This document shows, piece by piece, positions 49,042 through 58,457 of a stretch of DNA of 64,000 nucleotides. The translations under genes were made by a program, and so were the position numbers. The stretch spans positions 62,001 to 126,000 of the forward strand of contig NZ_FMAH01000005.1 in assembly GCF_900094545.1 (NCBI RefSeq), read 5' to 3'. The first letter of the stretch is position 1; the number at the start of each line of letters is the position of its first letter. The DNA is from Martinezella miluonensis (lineage in GTDB: Bacteria; Pseudomonadota; Alphaproteobacteria; Rhizobiales; Rhizobiaceae). The notes under the pieces are model-generated. The model made no database searches. It saw only the letters and a list, made by a program, of their open reading frames with translations, and was not told the DNA's origin.

Positions 49042-49071
49042 GTCCGCCCTCATTCTTCCGGCGCGAGATTA

Positions 49072-49151
49072 TTGAAATGATCGTGAAATTACCCATCAAA
49101 CAGTGATTGATTGTTGTGTAGTTGCATTGATATTGAAACGATCGACGAATT
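49072..49151. promoter_or_regulatory. Direct repeats in the dadX-lrp promoter
   Basis: TTGAAATGATCGTGAAATT (49072-49090) and TTGAAACGATCGACGAATT (49133-49151) match at 15 of 19 positions, about 61 bp apart, between divergent dadX and lrp. Spacing near six DNA turns puts them on the same face, as expected for an Lrp octamer. Role inferred. Confidence 0.5.
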
Positions 49152-49166
49152 TTTGAAAGAATCCAC

Positions 49167-49631
49167 ATGGCCGCACTCGACGCGATCGATCGCAATATTC
49201 TTCGGCTGCTGCGCCTCGATGCCCGGGTCAGCAATGCCTGGCTGGCGGGCGAGGTCGGGCTGTCGCCGTCCGCCTGCCTGCGGCGCATCAAATTGATGGA
49301 GCAGGCAGGCGTGATCCGGGGCTATACGGCACTCGTAGACACGTCGCAGGCCGAAGCGGCGATCGCCGTCATCATCAACATTACGCTCGAGCGGCAGACG
49401 GAGGATCACCTCGATCGTTTCGAGGCGGCGGTTCGCAAGCATCCGGAGATCCGCGAGTGTTTTCTGATGACGGGCGGGTCCGATTATCTGCTGCGTGTGG
49501 AGGTCGCCACTGCCGGAGACTTCGAGCGCATTCACAAGGATATTCTCTCAACCCTGCCGGGGGTGCTGCGAATCCATTCGAGCTTCTCGATCCGCAACGT
49601 GCTTGCGACGCGGCCGAAGATTCAGCGTTGA
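49167..49631 (+). CDS. Lrp/AsnC family regulator of the dad operon
   Basis: 154 residues: an N-terminal helix-turn-helix (about 5-60, VSNAWLAGEVGLSPSACLRRIKLMEQAGVI) and a C-terminal RAM ligand domain (about 70-145). Divergent from dadX-dadA by 125 bp. In other bacteria an Lrp-type protein (DadR) activates dadAX in response to alanine, so that is its likely job. Ends before a kinase remnant on the other strand. Confidence 0.88.
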   Translation: MAALDAIDRNILRLLRLDARVSNAWLAGEVGLSPSACLRRIKLMEQAGVIRGYTALVDTSQAEAAIAVIINITLERQTEDHLDRFEAAVRKHPEIRECFLMTGGSDYLLRVEVATAGDFERIHKDILSTLPGVLRIHSSFSIRNVLATRPKIQR

Positions 49632-49678
49632 ACAGGCCGATGCGCGTGGCGCATGCGGCCGCGTCACACGGTTCCTGC

Positions 49679-50071
49679 TCAGCCCTGATCCCAGCCAATG
49701 CCGGTCGCAGCATGGACCTCGCAGATCAGTCCGTTCGGATCATAGCTGATATTGACCTGGCCATTCAGTTCTGCCGCCAGCAGGCTTTCGATCAGCCTTG
49801 AGCCGAAGCCCTTGCGTGTCGGTGGTTCGACCATAGGCCCTCCTGTTTCCTGCCAACGCAGGACGAGCCGTTCCGTCTCGCCGGTTTCCAGGGACCAAAC
49901 GATGGCGACGCGCCCGTCAGGCGCCGAAAGCGCGCCGTATTTGGCGGCATTCGTCGCCAGCTCGTGCAGCGCAAGCGATATGGAGACGACAGTTCTCGGC
50001 GCGAGCTTGATCGACGGGCCGGAGATATTGAACTTCTCCTTGGGATAGGGTGACAGCGCCTGGCCGATGAC
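49679..50071 (-). pseudogene. C-terminal remnant of an HWE-type sensor histidine kinase
   Basis: About 130 recognisable residues: ISLALHELATNAAKYGALS is the N box and TRKGFGSRLIESLL the G box of HWE/HisKA_2 kinases. The phospho-acceptor H box, PAS and other sensor parts are missing; the frame upstream to 50146 encodes unrelated sequence. The fragment lies between an Lrp gene and ornithine cyclodeaminase and probably remains from a deletion. It cannot act as a complete kinase. Confidence 0.8.
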
Positions 50072-50173
50072 GGCAGAGCTTCCTGTTCGCCGTCGCTTAT
50101 TGACGCAGACGTGATGCGGCGAGCCGCAGCGGCTGGTGTTCTTCACGAACAGATAGCCGGCCGCGGCGCTTCC

Positions 50174-51223
50174 TTACTCCGCCCGGAGCAGCATACCGAA
50201 CAGATCGCGCGGATCGTCCGGGTCGGCAATGATATCCAGTTTCTGGAAGTAATCCGTACCTGCCAGCTTTTCGCGCACATAGCGCAAGGCGGAGAAATCC
50301 TCGATGGCGAAGCCGACGCTGTCGAACAGGGTGATCTGCGTGTCGCTGCGTCGGCCCTGCGCGCGGCCGTTCACGACCTGCCAGAGCTCGGTTACCGGAT
50401 AGTCCGGGTCCATCTGCTGGATTTCGCCCTCGATGCGGGTTTGCGGCGGATATTCGACGAAAGTATCGGCACGCAGCAGGATATCGCGATGCAGCTCGGT
50501 CTTGCCGGGGCAGTCGCCGCCGATGGCGTTGATATGGACGCCGGCGCCGACCATGTTGTCGGTCAGGATCGTGGCAAACTGCTTGTCGGCCGTGCAGGTC
50601 GTGATGATGTGGGCGCCTTCGATGGCCGCCTGCGCCGTTGTGCAGGGAACCAATCGCAGGCCTTTTCCGCCAAGGTTGCGCACGGTCTTTTCCGTGGCCC
50701 TCGGATCGATGTCATAGAGACGAACCTCTTCGATCCCGAGGACCGCCTTCATCGCCAGAGCCTGGAATTCCGCCTGCGCGCCATTGCCGATCAGCGCCAG
50801 GATGCGAGCTCCCGCCGGTGCGAGATGGCGGGCCGCCATGGCCGAGGTGGCGGCAGTGCGCAGCGCGGTCAGCAGCGTCATTTCCGTCAGCAGCACCGGG
50901 TAGCCGGTCGACACTTCCGCCAGCAGGCCGAAGGCGGTCACGGTCTGCAGCCCCTGCGACATATTCTTCGGGTGCCCGTTTACATATTTGAAGCTGTAGA
51001 CCGCGCCGTCGGACGTCGGCATCAGTTCGATGACGCCATCATGAGAGTGGGAGGCGACGCGTGGCGTCTTGTCGAAAAGATCCCAGCGGCGGAAGTCCGC
51101 CTCGACGGCCTCTGTCAGTCCGACGAGCATGGCTTCTATGCCGACATGATGGACGAGCCGCATCATGTTCTCGACGCTGACGAAGGGGATGAAAGCTTTT
51201 TCCGACGGAAGCAGTGCGGGCAT
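50174..51223 (-). CDS. Ornithine cyclodeaminase
   Basis: 349 residues, OCD/mu-crystallin family. Seen: the NAD(H)-binding loop LALIGNGAQAEFQALAMKAV (about 125-145), VRLYDIDPRA after it, and GGDCPGKTELHRDILLRADTFVEY near 225. It converts ornithine to proline and ammonia in the cytoplasm. ATG 51223 follows GAGGAC; the open frame runs to 51409 but without a good start. Divergent from an Lrp regulator. Related members act on other amino acids, so specificity is likely but not proven. Confidence 0.9.
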   Translation of the reverse strand: MPALLPSEKAFIPFVSVENMMRLVHHVGIEAMLVGLTEAVEADFRRWDLFDKTPRVASHSHDGVIELMPTSDGAVYSFKYVNGHPKNMSQGLQTVTAFGLLAEVSTGYPVLLTEMTLLTALRTAATSAMAARHLAPAGARILALIGNGAQAEFQALAMKAVLGIEEVRLYDIDPRATEKTVRNLGGKGLRLVPCTTAQAAIEGAHIITTCTADKQFATILTDNMVGAGVHINAIGGDCPGKTELHRDILLRADTFVEYPPQTRIEGEIQQMDPDYPVTELWQVVNGRAQGRRSDTQITLFDSVGFAIEDFSALRYVREKLAGTDYFQKLDIIADPDDPRDLFGMLLRAE

Positions 51224-51365
51224 TTTGGTGTCCTCGATCAGATTATTCCCAGCAGGGTAACAAGCAGGCCGATTGACTGAAATCTCAAAACTGTGCCAGT
51301 TCTGGTATCGTGCTGTACAGATTGTATAGCTGCTATTGTGAAAATGACAGAGTCTGGATTCTAGA

Positions 51366-51803
51366 ATGTCCGTTGCCAAATATATTCCCGATGATCTCGA
51401 TCGACGCATTATCGGTCATTTGCGTGCCGATGGCCGCGCCTCGCTCTCCAAGTTGTCGGATGTTTTGGGCGTGGCGCGCGGCACGGTGCAGAACCGGTTG
51501 GATCGCCTTATCGAGACCGGGACGCTGATGGGCTTCACCGTGCGGGTGCGGGAGGATTATGACGAACAAACCGTCCATGCCGTCATGATGATCGAGGTGG
51601 TGGGAAAATCGACCACGCAGGTTATTCGCAAGCTGCGAGGCTTGCCTGAGATCTATTCGCTTCACACCACGAACGGCAACTGGGATCTCGTTGCCAATAT
51701 CCGCGCGATCAGCCTTTCGGATTTCGACCGCGTGCTGCGCGAGGTCCGCATGATCGACGGTGTCGCCAACAGCGAGACTAGTCTGCTGCTGAGTAGCCTC
51801 TGA
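51366..51803 (+). CDS. Lrp/AsnC family regulator beside ornithine cyclodeaminase
   Basis: 145 residues: helix-turn-helix at about 10-55 (ASLSKLSDVLGVARGTVQNRLDRL) and a RAM domain at about 65-140. It is divergent from the cyclodeaminase over 142 bp and probably controls it in response to ornithine or arginine (inference). A different subgroup from the dad-linked Lrp in this window; the two are not recent duplicates by eye. Confidence 0.87.
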   Translation: MSVAKYIPDDLDRRIIGHLRADGRASLSKLSDVLGVARGTVQNRLDRLIETGTLMGFTVRVREDYDEQTVHAVMMIEVVGKSTTQVIRKLRGLPEIYSLHTTNGNWDLVANIRAISLSDFDRVLREVRMIDGVANSETSLLLSSL

Positions 51804-51860
51804 CGGCTTGAATCTCGAAAAGTCGTCAATCGAAACGGCCCCGTCCGCGCCGGCCCCGCT

Positions 51861-52118
51861 TCACGGGCGGCGGGCGCGGAATATGCGTTTCCAGATGGTG
51901 CCGCCGAGAAATCGGTTGAACACGATGAAATAGGCAACGATGAGTGCGAACAGCAGAAGGGCCGGCAGGCCGTGAAGCTGAAAGCCGTCTTCGGTCTTGC
52001 CGCCGAAAATCGATGCAATGATATAGCCAAGAACAAAGAAGGCGGTCAGAAAGTCGAAGATGGCGGCAAGTACGATGCGCCATGTGGCTGGCTGCGTCTC
52101 GGCATTTGCGTCAGGCAT
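51861..52118 (-). CDS. Small RDD-like membrane protein
   Basis: 85 residues with two hydrophobic helices (about 14-36 and 46-66) and a C-terminal NRFLGGTIWKRIFRARRP that resembles the end of RDD family domains. ATG 52118. It converges with the Lrp gene. Function unknown. Confidence 0.65.
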   Translation of the reverse strand: MPDANAETQPATWRIVLAAIFDFLTAFFVLGYIIASIFGGKTEDGFQLHGLPALLLFALIVAYFIVFNRFLGGTIWKRIFRARRP

Positions 52119-52382
52119 GGTCGGGTCCCATCGTGTCTGTGAAAGATGTCTGCGAGAACGTACGGACGATTGGCTGGCAGATCGCAGCAACGATACATCC
52201 GATGCGGCGGCTTTTTGTCAACCGCCGAAGCTGCCATTTCCATCGCTATGGAGCTGGCGGCAGCGGGCCATTATTGGGCCTTTTTCGGCGAGCGGCGGTC
52301 GTGGCTCCGTTGACTTGAGCTTCGGCTCGCAAGGCCGAGTCCTTCGGCTTGAAAACTTGCGGCTTGTTGTTATGATTTCTTA

Positions 52383-52730
52383 ATGGAACTCACTTTGCTC
52401 GCTCACGCCCTTGCCTGGACCGTGCTCGGTCTGGTCGTGTTGACCACCGTCGTCCCGGTCGGGGCGAAATATCCATTCATGGCGATGGCGAGCATCGAGA
52501 GCGTCATTCCCTTTGGGCTTATGGGGTTCCTGTTCGTCATGGCCTATCCTGAAGACCGCCGCATTATTGCTCTCGTCTGCATATCGGTGGCCGCTATCAG
52601 CGAAGGGATGGCGTCGGTCCTGCCGGAAAAGTGTCTGCGGATCGAGCGTGCGATCCTGAAAGTGCTCGCCACGGTAGCGGGGTTGCTTTTGGGGGCACTG
52701 CTCATGGAATGCGTGTTGCAGATTTCTTAG
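52383..52730 (+). CDS. Small VanZ-like membrane protein
   Basis: 115 residues, with three to four hydrophobic helices. The start HALAWTVLGLVVLTTVVPVG followed by IESVIPFGLMGFLFVMAYPEDR resembles short VanZ-like proteins common in rhizobia. No catalytic motif; function unknown. The 264 bp before it hold no feature that can be named. Confidence 0.6.
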   Translation: MELTLLAHALAWTVLGLVVLTTVVPVGAKYPFMAMASIESVIPFGLMGFLFVMAYPEDRRIIALVCISVAAISEGMASVLPEKCLRIERAILKVLATVAGLLLGALLMECVLQIS

Positions 52731-52821
52731 CTTTGCCGCCCGTATCCAGGGTTCTGCGAAACGCAGCCACCTGAGCTACGCTCCTGCGCAGCGAATAGGT
52801 GATCTTATCTTCCATATACAA

Positions 52822-53577
52822 CTAACGATCTGAAGGCTTGCCGCTTTGGCTCTCCAGCCGATAGCGATGCCCGGGGTAGACGAGGCGCGCCAGGGAGACG
52901 ACGCCGCGCGCCGACCATGTCCGCCGACGGATCGTCAGGCAGGGTTCCGTCTTGAGGATCGTCAGCAGCTTGCATTCCCAGGCCTGCGGCATCACCGATT
53001 CGACCACATGTTCGGAGCCGCTGAGCGGGGCCACGTCCGAAAGATAGGCATTCGGCGTCATGACCGTGAAGTCCTGCTGCAGGTAGTCGGGAGCGGCTTC
53101 GGGGTGGACGTGGCGGTCCTCGATCTGCACCGGCACGCCGTTCTCGCTGTGCACGATCAGTGAGTGGAAAACGAACGATCCAATGTCCAATTCCAATGCG
53201 TCGGCAACGTCAGGTGACGCTGCTTCGCGGGCAAGCACGATCACGGTTGCCTGGTGAGAATGGCCGCGTTCGGCGATTTCTTCGGCGATATTGCGCACTT
53301 CGAATAGGGCGGACACGCCTTTGCGCTCGGCAACGAAGGAGCCGACGCCCTGGATGCGGACCAGTTCGCCCTCGTTAGCTAGCTCACGCAGGGCGCGATT
53401 GGCCGTCATCTTGCTGACGCCGAGTTCGGTGACGAGTTCGTTTTCTGAGGGTACGCGATGCTTGGGTGGCCACTCGCCGCTGTGGATGCGATCGAGTATC
53501 ATTTGCTTGACCCCGACGTAGAGCGGCGATGCGTCGTTTTCCGCCAGTTCGCGTTTCATCTCGCCGGAGTGCTTCAT
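52822..53577 (-). CDS. HutC/GntR family transcriptional repressor
   Basis: 251 residues: GntR winged helix at about 17-85 (RVPSENELVTELGVSKMTANRALRELANEGELVRIQGVGSFV) and a UTRA ligand domain at about 100-240 (IEDRHVHPEAAPDYL). Closest in type to HutC, the urocanate-sensing repressor of histidine use. It is divergent from an ABC importer, an ammonia-lyase homologue and an amine oxidase, and so likely controls them. The 194 bp between carry an AT-rich stretch with TATACAAC (53661-53668), resembling half of a HutC-type site. Confidence 0.88.
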   Translation of the reverse strand: MKHSGEMKRELAENDASPLYVGVKQMILDRIHSGEWPPKHRVPSENELVTELGVSKMTANRALRELANEGELVRIQGVGSFVAERKGVSALFEVRNIAEEIAERGHSHQATVIVLAREAASPDVADALELDIGSFVFHSLIVHSENGVPVQIEDRHVHPEAAPDYLQQDFTVMTPNAYLSDVAPLSGSEHVVESVMPQAWECKLLTILKTEPCLTIRRRTWSARGVVSLARLVYPGHRYRLESQSGKPSDR

Positions 53578-53771
53578 TGATTAATCCCTTTGCACGACCT
53601 GAATCTGCCTCGAAAACAACTTTCCCACTTGCATATCATAAATTATCTCATATGGTACCCTATACAACCTCGCAATCAATCCAAAAATAAATTGGAAAAA
53701 AGCGGGCAAGCCGGCGAAGATCGGTAGGAAGTGCTGCAAGGCCCATTTCAACCTCAGAGGAGCTCTATACG

Positions 53772-54611
53772 ATGAAATTCAGTGCAATTCTCTTGTCAGG
53801 CGTCGTAGCTGCCGTCGCCTTCACGGCGCCCGCCGTCGCCAAGGACTGGAAGACGGCGACGATCACCCTGGAAGGCGCCTATGCGCCCTGGAACATGACG
53901 AATGCCGACGGTACGCTCGGCGGCTTCGAGCCGGAACTCGCCAAGATCCTGTGCGAGCGCGCCAAGATCGATTGCAAGCTGGTCGCTTCCGATTGGGACG
54001 GCATGATCCCGGCTCTCAACGCCGGCAAGTTTGACGTCATCATGGATGCGCTGTCGATCACCGACGAGCGCAAGCAGGTTATCGGCTTTACCGTTCCCTA
54101 CGCGGCTACTCCGGCAGCCTTCGCAACTGCCAAGGACAGCCCGCTTGCCAAGGCTGCAGGCACCGGCGCCACGATCAAGATGACCCCTGGCCAGACCGGC
54201 GTCAAAGAAATCGACGTGCTGAAGGAAGCCTTCAAGGGCAAGACGATCGGCATTCAGGCCGCCACGGTCTATGCCAAGTTCGTCTATGACAATTTCGGCT
54301 CGATCGCCACGATCCGCGAATACAAGACCGGTGCTGACCGCGACCTCGATCTGCAGAACGGCCGTATCGATCTCGGTTTCGACGACGCGGTCTACTTCGC
54401 GAACGCTTTTGCCAGCGCCAATGACTCGCTCGCCTTCACTGGTCCGGAAATCGCCGGCTCCATCTGGGGCGAGGGCGAAGGCCTCGGCATCCGCAAGGCC
54501 GATACCGACCTGCGCGACAAGCTGAATGAGGCGATCAAGTCGGCACTTGCCGATGGCACCATCAAGACCCTGTCGATGAAGTGGTTCAAGGTCGACGTCA
54601 GCCCGAACTGA
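53772..54611 (+). CDS. Polar amino acid ABC transporter substrate-binding protein
   Basis: 279 residues; signal peptide about 1-23 (PAVA then KDW). A type II periplasmic binding protein of the HisJ/ArgT family: EGAYAPWNMTNADGTLGGFEPELAKIL, LVASDWDGMIPALNAGKFDVIMDALSIT, and the ligand-binding Asp region LGFDDAVYF. Two cysteines (CERAKIDC) match the disulphide seen in HisJ. Probably binds a basic or imidazole-type amino acid or a derivative such as an opine; the ligand cannot be set. Confidence 0.9.
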   Translation: MKFSAILLSGVVAAVAFTAPAVAKDWKTATITLEGAYAPWNMTNADGTLGGFEPELAKILCERAKIDCKLVASDWDGMIPALNAGKFDVIMDALSITDERKQVIGFTVPYAATPAAFATAKDSPLAKAAGTGATIKMTPGQTGVKEIDVLKEAFKGKTIGIQAATVYAKFVYDNFGSIATIREYKTGADRDLDLQNGRIDLGFDDAVYFANAFASANDSLAFTGPEIAGSIWGEGEGLGIRKADTDLRDKLNEAIKSALADGTIKTLSMKWFKVDVSPN

Positions 54612-54703
54612 TCGGTGCGACCTCCGGGTCGCGGCCGCGGTCTCCGGCTTTGCCGCCGGAGGCCGTATGATATCCTGACGCTTGAAACTGCCACGGACGG
54701 GGA

Positions 54704-55438
54704 ATGGACGCTATGGCAACCTTGCAATTGCTGGGCTTCGGCTCGAACGGGTGGGGCGCGCTGCTGCTCGTCGCGGCCTTGATGACGCTCGCCGTCACGG
54801 CGACGGCGTTGTTGATCGGGGCGGTGCTGGGCGCAATCGTCGCCTCGGCGAAGCTCTCCGGCAACCTGATCCTAAAGACGCTCGGCAATGTTTACACGAC
54901 CGTCTTTCGCGGCGTGCCGGAGCTTCTGATCATCTATCTCATCTATTTCGGCGGTTCGTCGGCGGTCACCTCAGTCGGCAAATGGCTCGGCTATGACGGC
55001 TTTCTCGGCCTGCCCTCCTTTGCGGCCGGCGCGCTTGCCGTCGGCATCATTTCGGGCGCCTATCAGGCCGAAGTTTTTCGCGGCGCCTATCTCGCCATTG
55101 CCAAGGGCGAATTGGAGGCGGCCTCAGCGATCGGCATGCATGGCGGCCTGCGCCTGCGCCGCATCATCATTCCGCAGGTGATACGCTATGCCATTCCTGG
55201 GCTCGGCAATGTCTGGCAGCTCAGCCTGAAGGATTCGGCGCTGATCTCCGTGACGGGACTTGCCGAACTGATGCGCACCAGCCAGGTCGCTGCCGGTTCC
55301 ACCCGCCAGTATTTCCTGTTCTTCATCGTTGGCGGCACCCTCTATCTGATCCTGACCAGCCTGTCGGATCGCATCTTCAACAACGCCGAACGCCGCGCCA
55401 ACCGCAGCATGCCGGCTGCGACCATCGGCCAGGCCTGA
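54704..55438 (+). CDS. Polar amino acid ABC transporter permease (HisQ type)
   Basis: 244 residues with five to six membrane helices. N-terminal signature TLAVTATALLIGAVLGAIVA and the coupling region GELEAASAIGMHGGLRLRRIIIPQ of the HisM/HisQ family. Start ATG 54704 or 54713. Operon member with the next permease 11 bp downstream. Confidence 0.9.
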   Translation: MDAMATLQLLGFGSNGWGALLLVAALMTLAVTATALLIGAVLGAIVASAKLSGNLILKTLGNVYTTVFRGVPELLIIYLIYFGGSSAVTSVGKWLGYDGFLGLPSFAAGALAVGIISGAYQAEVFRGAYLAIAKGELEAASAIGMHGGLRLRRIIIPQVIRYAIPGLGNVWQLSLKDSALISVTGLAELMRTSQVAAGSTRQYFLFFIVGGTLYLILTSLSDRIFNNAERRANRSMPAATIGQA

Positions 55439-55448
55439 GGAGGAAGAC

Positions 55449-56153
55449 ATGGATTTCGACTTCCTCTCGAGCACGATGATCACGCTGCTGCAGGCAGTGC
55501 CGATGACGTTGCTGCTGTTCTCTCTGTCGGTCGTATCGGGCGGCCTTTTAGCGCTCGTTATCGTCGCCATGCGCGTCAGCGGCAATCCGATCCTGTCTGG
55601 TTTCGCCAAGGGCTATATCTTCGTCTTTCGCGGTTCGCCGCTGCTGATCCAGATGTTCCTCATTTTCTACGGCTTGGCGCAGTTTTCCGTCATCCGCTAT
55701 TCGTTCCTCTGGCCTTTCCTGCGTGAGCCCGTGGTCTGCGCGATCCTTTCGCTGGCACTGTGCACGGCCGGCTATACGGCCGAGATTTTCCGCGGTGGCA
55801 TCCGTGCCGTTTCGCCGAAGGAAATCGAGGCGGCACGCTCGATCGGCATGTCCCGCCTGCTGCTCGTACGCCGCATCATCGCGCCGATCGCCTTCCGGCA
55901 TGCTCTGCCGGCCTATTCCACCGAGATCGTGCTGATGATGAAGTCGACCGCGCTCGCCAGTCTCGTCACCGTTTGGGAAGTGACAGGCGTTGCGCAACGT
56001 CTCATCTCGCACACCTATCGCACCATGGAGGTCTTTCTCTGTGCGGCGATCATTTATCTCGTGCTGAATTTCATCATTCTGCAGGCCATGGCCCTGCTGG
56101 AATATTCGCTGTCCCGCCATCGCCGCGCCGTTCCGGCGGCGTTGAAGGCCTAA
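55449..56153 (+). CDS. Polar amino acid ABC transporter permease (HisM type)
   Basis: 234 residues, five to six membrane helices, with the EAA-like loop KEIEAARSIGMSRLLLVRRIIAP near 128-150. GAGGAGGAAG precedes the ATG. It pairs with the preceding permease to form the membrane channel. The ATPase gene follows after 24 bp. Confidence 0.9.
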   Translation: MDFDFLSSTMITLLQAVPMTLLLFSLSVVSGGLLALVIVAMRVSGNPILSGFAKGYIFVFRGSPLLIQMFLIFYGLAQFSVIRYSFLWPFLREPVVCAILSLALCTAGYTAEIFRGGIRAVSPKEIEAARSIGMSRLLLVRRIIAPIAFRHALPAYSTEIVLMMKSTALASLVTVWEVTGVAQRLISHTYRTMEVFLCAAIIYLVLNFIILQAMALLEYSLSRHRRAVPAALKA

Positions 56154-56177
56154 AGACTTCATTGGAGCAGGCAAATC

Positions 56178-56954
56178 ATGCCAGGTGTCACCCGACTTTC
56201 AGTTCGCAACATCCGCAAGAGCTTCGGCACGCATGAAGTTTTGCGCGGTATTTCCCTCGATGCCCAGGATGGCGACGTGATCTCCTTGCTCGGTGCCTCC
56301 GGCTCCGGCAAGTCGACCTTCCTCCGCTGCATCAACCTGCTTGAGATCGCCAGTGACGGCGAGATCTGGGTTGACGGCGAGCAGATCCGCATGATCCACA
56401 AGAACGGCCAAAGCCGCCCGGCAAGCCACAAGCAGGTGGATCATATCCGTTCCGAGCTCGGCATGGTGTTCCAGAGCTTCAATCTCTGGTCCCACATGAC
56501 GATCCTGCAGAATGTGATCGAAGGGCCGATCCATGTCCTGAAGCGCTCGCGCTCCGACTGCATCGCCGAGGCCGAAGCGCTTCTGGAAAAGGTCGGTATC
56601 GCCGACAAGCGCCATGCCTATCCAGCGCATCTTTCCGGCGGTCAGCAGCAGCGTGCGGCGATCGCCCGCGCGCTCGCCATGAAGCCCAAGGTCATGCTGT
56701 TCGACGAACCGACATCGGCGCTCGATCCCGAGCTCGTCGGCGAAGTGCTGCGCGTCATGCGCGCTCTTGCCGAGGAAGGCATGACCATGCTCGTTGTGAC
56801 CCACGAGATGAGCTTTGCCCGCAATGTCTCCAACCGCGTCGTCTTCATGAAGGAGGGCCTTGTCGAAAGCACCGGCACTCCGGACGAGATGTTCGGTGGC
56901 GGCGCATCGCCGGCCTTCCGCCAGTTCATCGGTCATTTCGGAAACGGACAATGA
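56178..56954 (+). CDS. Polar amino acid ABC transporter ATP-binding protein (HisP type)
   Basis: 258 residues: Walker [16 protein letters not shown], signature [16 protein letters not shown], Walker [21 protein letters not shown]-loop [10 protein letters not shown]. The insertion after Walker A ([21 protein letters not shown]) matches the HisP/OccP subgroup that imports basic amino acids and opines. The stop overlaps the lyase-like gene start by four bases (ATGA). Confidence 0.93.
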   Translation: MPGVTRLSVRNIRKSFGTHEVLRGISLDAQDGDVISLLGASGSGKSTFLRCINLLEIASDGEIWVDGEQIRMIHKNGQSRPASHKQVDHIRSELGMVFQSFNLWSHMTILQNVIEGPIHVLKRSRSDCIAEAEALLEKVGIADKRHAYPAHLSGGQQQRAAIARALAMKPKVMLFDEPTSALDPELVGEVLRVMRALAEEGMTMLVVTHEMSFARNVSNRVVFMKEGLVESTGTPDEMFGGGASPAFRQFIGHFGNGQ

Positions 56955-58456
56955 GCGTCACCATCGATAGGCCTCTATCCTGGCGCGAGGTCGCTCGCAT
57001 CGGCGTCGGCGAACCGCTGACCTTGTCTGAAGCGGCCTGGAAGTGTGTCGACCAGGCCAGCCGCATCGTCGAGCGCATCGTCGAGACGGGCGTGCGTGCC
57101 TATGGCGTCAATACCGGCGTCGGCGCCTTGTCCGATACCGTTGTCGACCGCGCTTCGCAGAGCCGTCTTTCGCGCAATATCATCATGAGCCATGCCTGCG
57201 GCGTCGGTCCTCTGCTGCCGCCGTGCGAAGTGCGCTCTATCATCGCGGCGCAGATTGCTAATTTCGCCCATGGCCATTCCGGCGTGCGGCCTGAGATTAT
57301 CCGGCATCTTGCGGCGTTTCTCGAGCATGATTGCATCCCCGAAGTGCCCTCCAAGGGCTCGGCTGGCTATTTGACCCACAACGCCCATACAGCGCTCGTT
57401 TTGATCGGCGAGGGACGGGCTGTTGTGAAGGGGAAGGCCATGACCGGTGCGCAGGCGCTTGCCACGATCGGTCTCAGCCCCCTGGTGCTTGGCGCCAAGG
57501 AGGGGCTGAGCCTCGTCAACGGTACGGCTTGCGCCACGGGATTGTCGGCGCTAGCGGTCTACCGCGCCGAGCGCCTGCTCGATTGGGCCGATGCCATCGC
57601 CGCGTTGACGCTGGAAGCCGCCGGTTGCCAGATGGCGGCCTTCGATGAGGCCGTGCTCGCACTGCGCCCTTCGGCAGGCATTGCCAAGGTCGGCCGCAGG
57701 CTGCGCAGCCGCCTGCAAGGTAGCGGCCTCGTTGCCGCAGCCCTTGGTCGACGGACGCAGGATGCCTTGAGCTTGAGATCGGTGCCGCACGCCCATGGCG
57801 CCGCTTGGGATGTCTTCGAGCAGACCGCCCGCATCGTGGATCAGGAATTGGCCTCGGTAACGGACAATCCGGCGGTTTCGGGTACGCCCGAACAGCCTGT
57901 CGTCTCTTCGGAAGCCCATGCCGTCGCGCCGGCCCTCGGTCAGGCGGCCGATAGTCTCGCGATCGCGATCGCGCAGATTGCTGCCATGAGTGAGCGGCGG
58001 ATGGATCGTCTGGTCAATCCGCTTGTCAGCGGGTTGCCGCCGTTTCTGGCAAGCGATGCCGGCAGCCATTCGGGTTTCATGATCGCGCAATATACGGCTG
58101 CTGCACTCAGCAACGACAATCGGCGGCTCGCCGCTCCCGCCTCGCTCGATGGCGGCCTGACATCGGGTCTGCAAGAGGATTTTCTTGCGCATCCGACGGC
58201 GGCCGCCGGCAAGCTGCTCGCGATCCTCGACAACGCCGAATATATCCTCGCGATCGAACTGATGGCGGCGGCGCAGGCGCATGATTTCCTTGCTTCGAAG
58301 GCCACGAGAGCACCGGGAACGGATCGTCTTTATGCTATGGCCCGTTCGCGCGTTCCTCTTTACGGCGACGACCGTCCATTGAATACCGACATGGAGAGCC
58401 TGCGGGACATGATCGCGCAGACTGCGCCGCCCGCTGAAAGTGAAACTGGAGCATAG
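56951..58456 (+). CDS. Histidine ammonia-lyase-like protein lacking the MIO triad
   Basis: 501 residues, aligning by eye with HAL/PAL over its length: [10 protein letters not shown] (catalytic Tyr kept), [24 protein letters not shown] (Asn kept), SLRS (Arg kept), [22 protein letters not shown] and LQEDF (Glu kept). In HAL the segment KGSVGASGDLAPLAH carries Ala-Ser-Gly, which cyclises to the MIO cofactor. Here it reads [12 protein letters not shown] (135-146): three residues shorter and with no Ala-Ser-Gly. The conserved Tyr of QDxYSLR is Leu (L273). It is unlikely to form MIO. It is coupled to the importer ATPase and followed one base later by an FAD oxidase, so it should act on the imported compound. 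The reaction is unknown. Confidence 0.85.
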   Translation: MSVTIDRPLSWREVARIGVGEPLTLSEAAWKCVDQASRIVERIVETGVRAYGVNTGVGALSDTVVDRASQSRLSRNIIMSHACGVGPLLPPCEVRSIIAAQIANFAHGHSGVRPEIIRHLAAFLEHDCIPEVPSKGSAGYLTHNAHTALVLIGEGRAVVKGKAMTGAQALATIGLSPLVLGAKEGLSLVNGTACATGLSALAVYRAERLLDWADAIAALTLEAAGCQMAAFDEAVLALRPSAGIAKVGRRLRSRLQGSGLVAAALGRRTQDALSLRSVPHAHGAAWDVFEQTARIVDQELASVTDNPAVSGTPEQPVVSSEAHAVAPALGQAADSLAIAIAQIAAMSERRMDRLVNPLVSGLPPFLASDAGSHSGFMIAQYTAAALSNDNRRLAAPASLDGGLTSGLQEDFLAHPTAAAGKLLAILDNAEYILAIELMAAAQAHDFLASKATRAPGTDRLYAMARSRVPLYGDDRPLNTDMESLRDMIAQTAPPAESETGA

Positions 58457-58457
58457 A

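Noticed and set aside
51810..51860. GC-rich inverted sequence between the Lrp gene and the RDD-like gene as a terminator
   Set aside because: No clean stem with a T-run could be drawn by eye.
53772..56954. Naming the amino acid importer as histidine or octopine specific
   Set aside because: The family motifs fit several basic amino acid and opine carriers and do not set the ligand.
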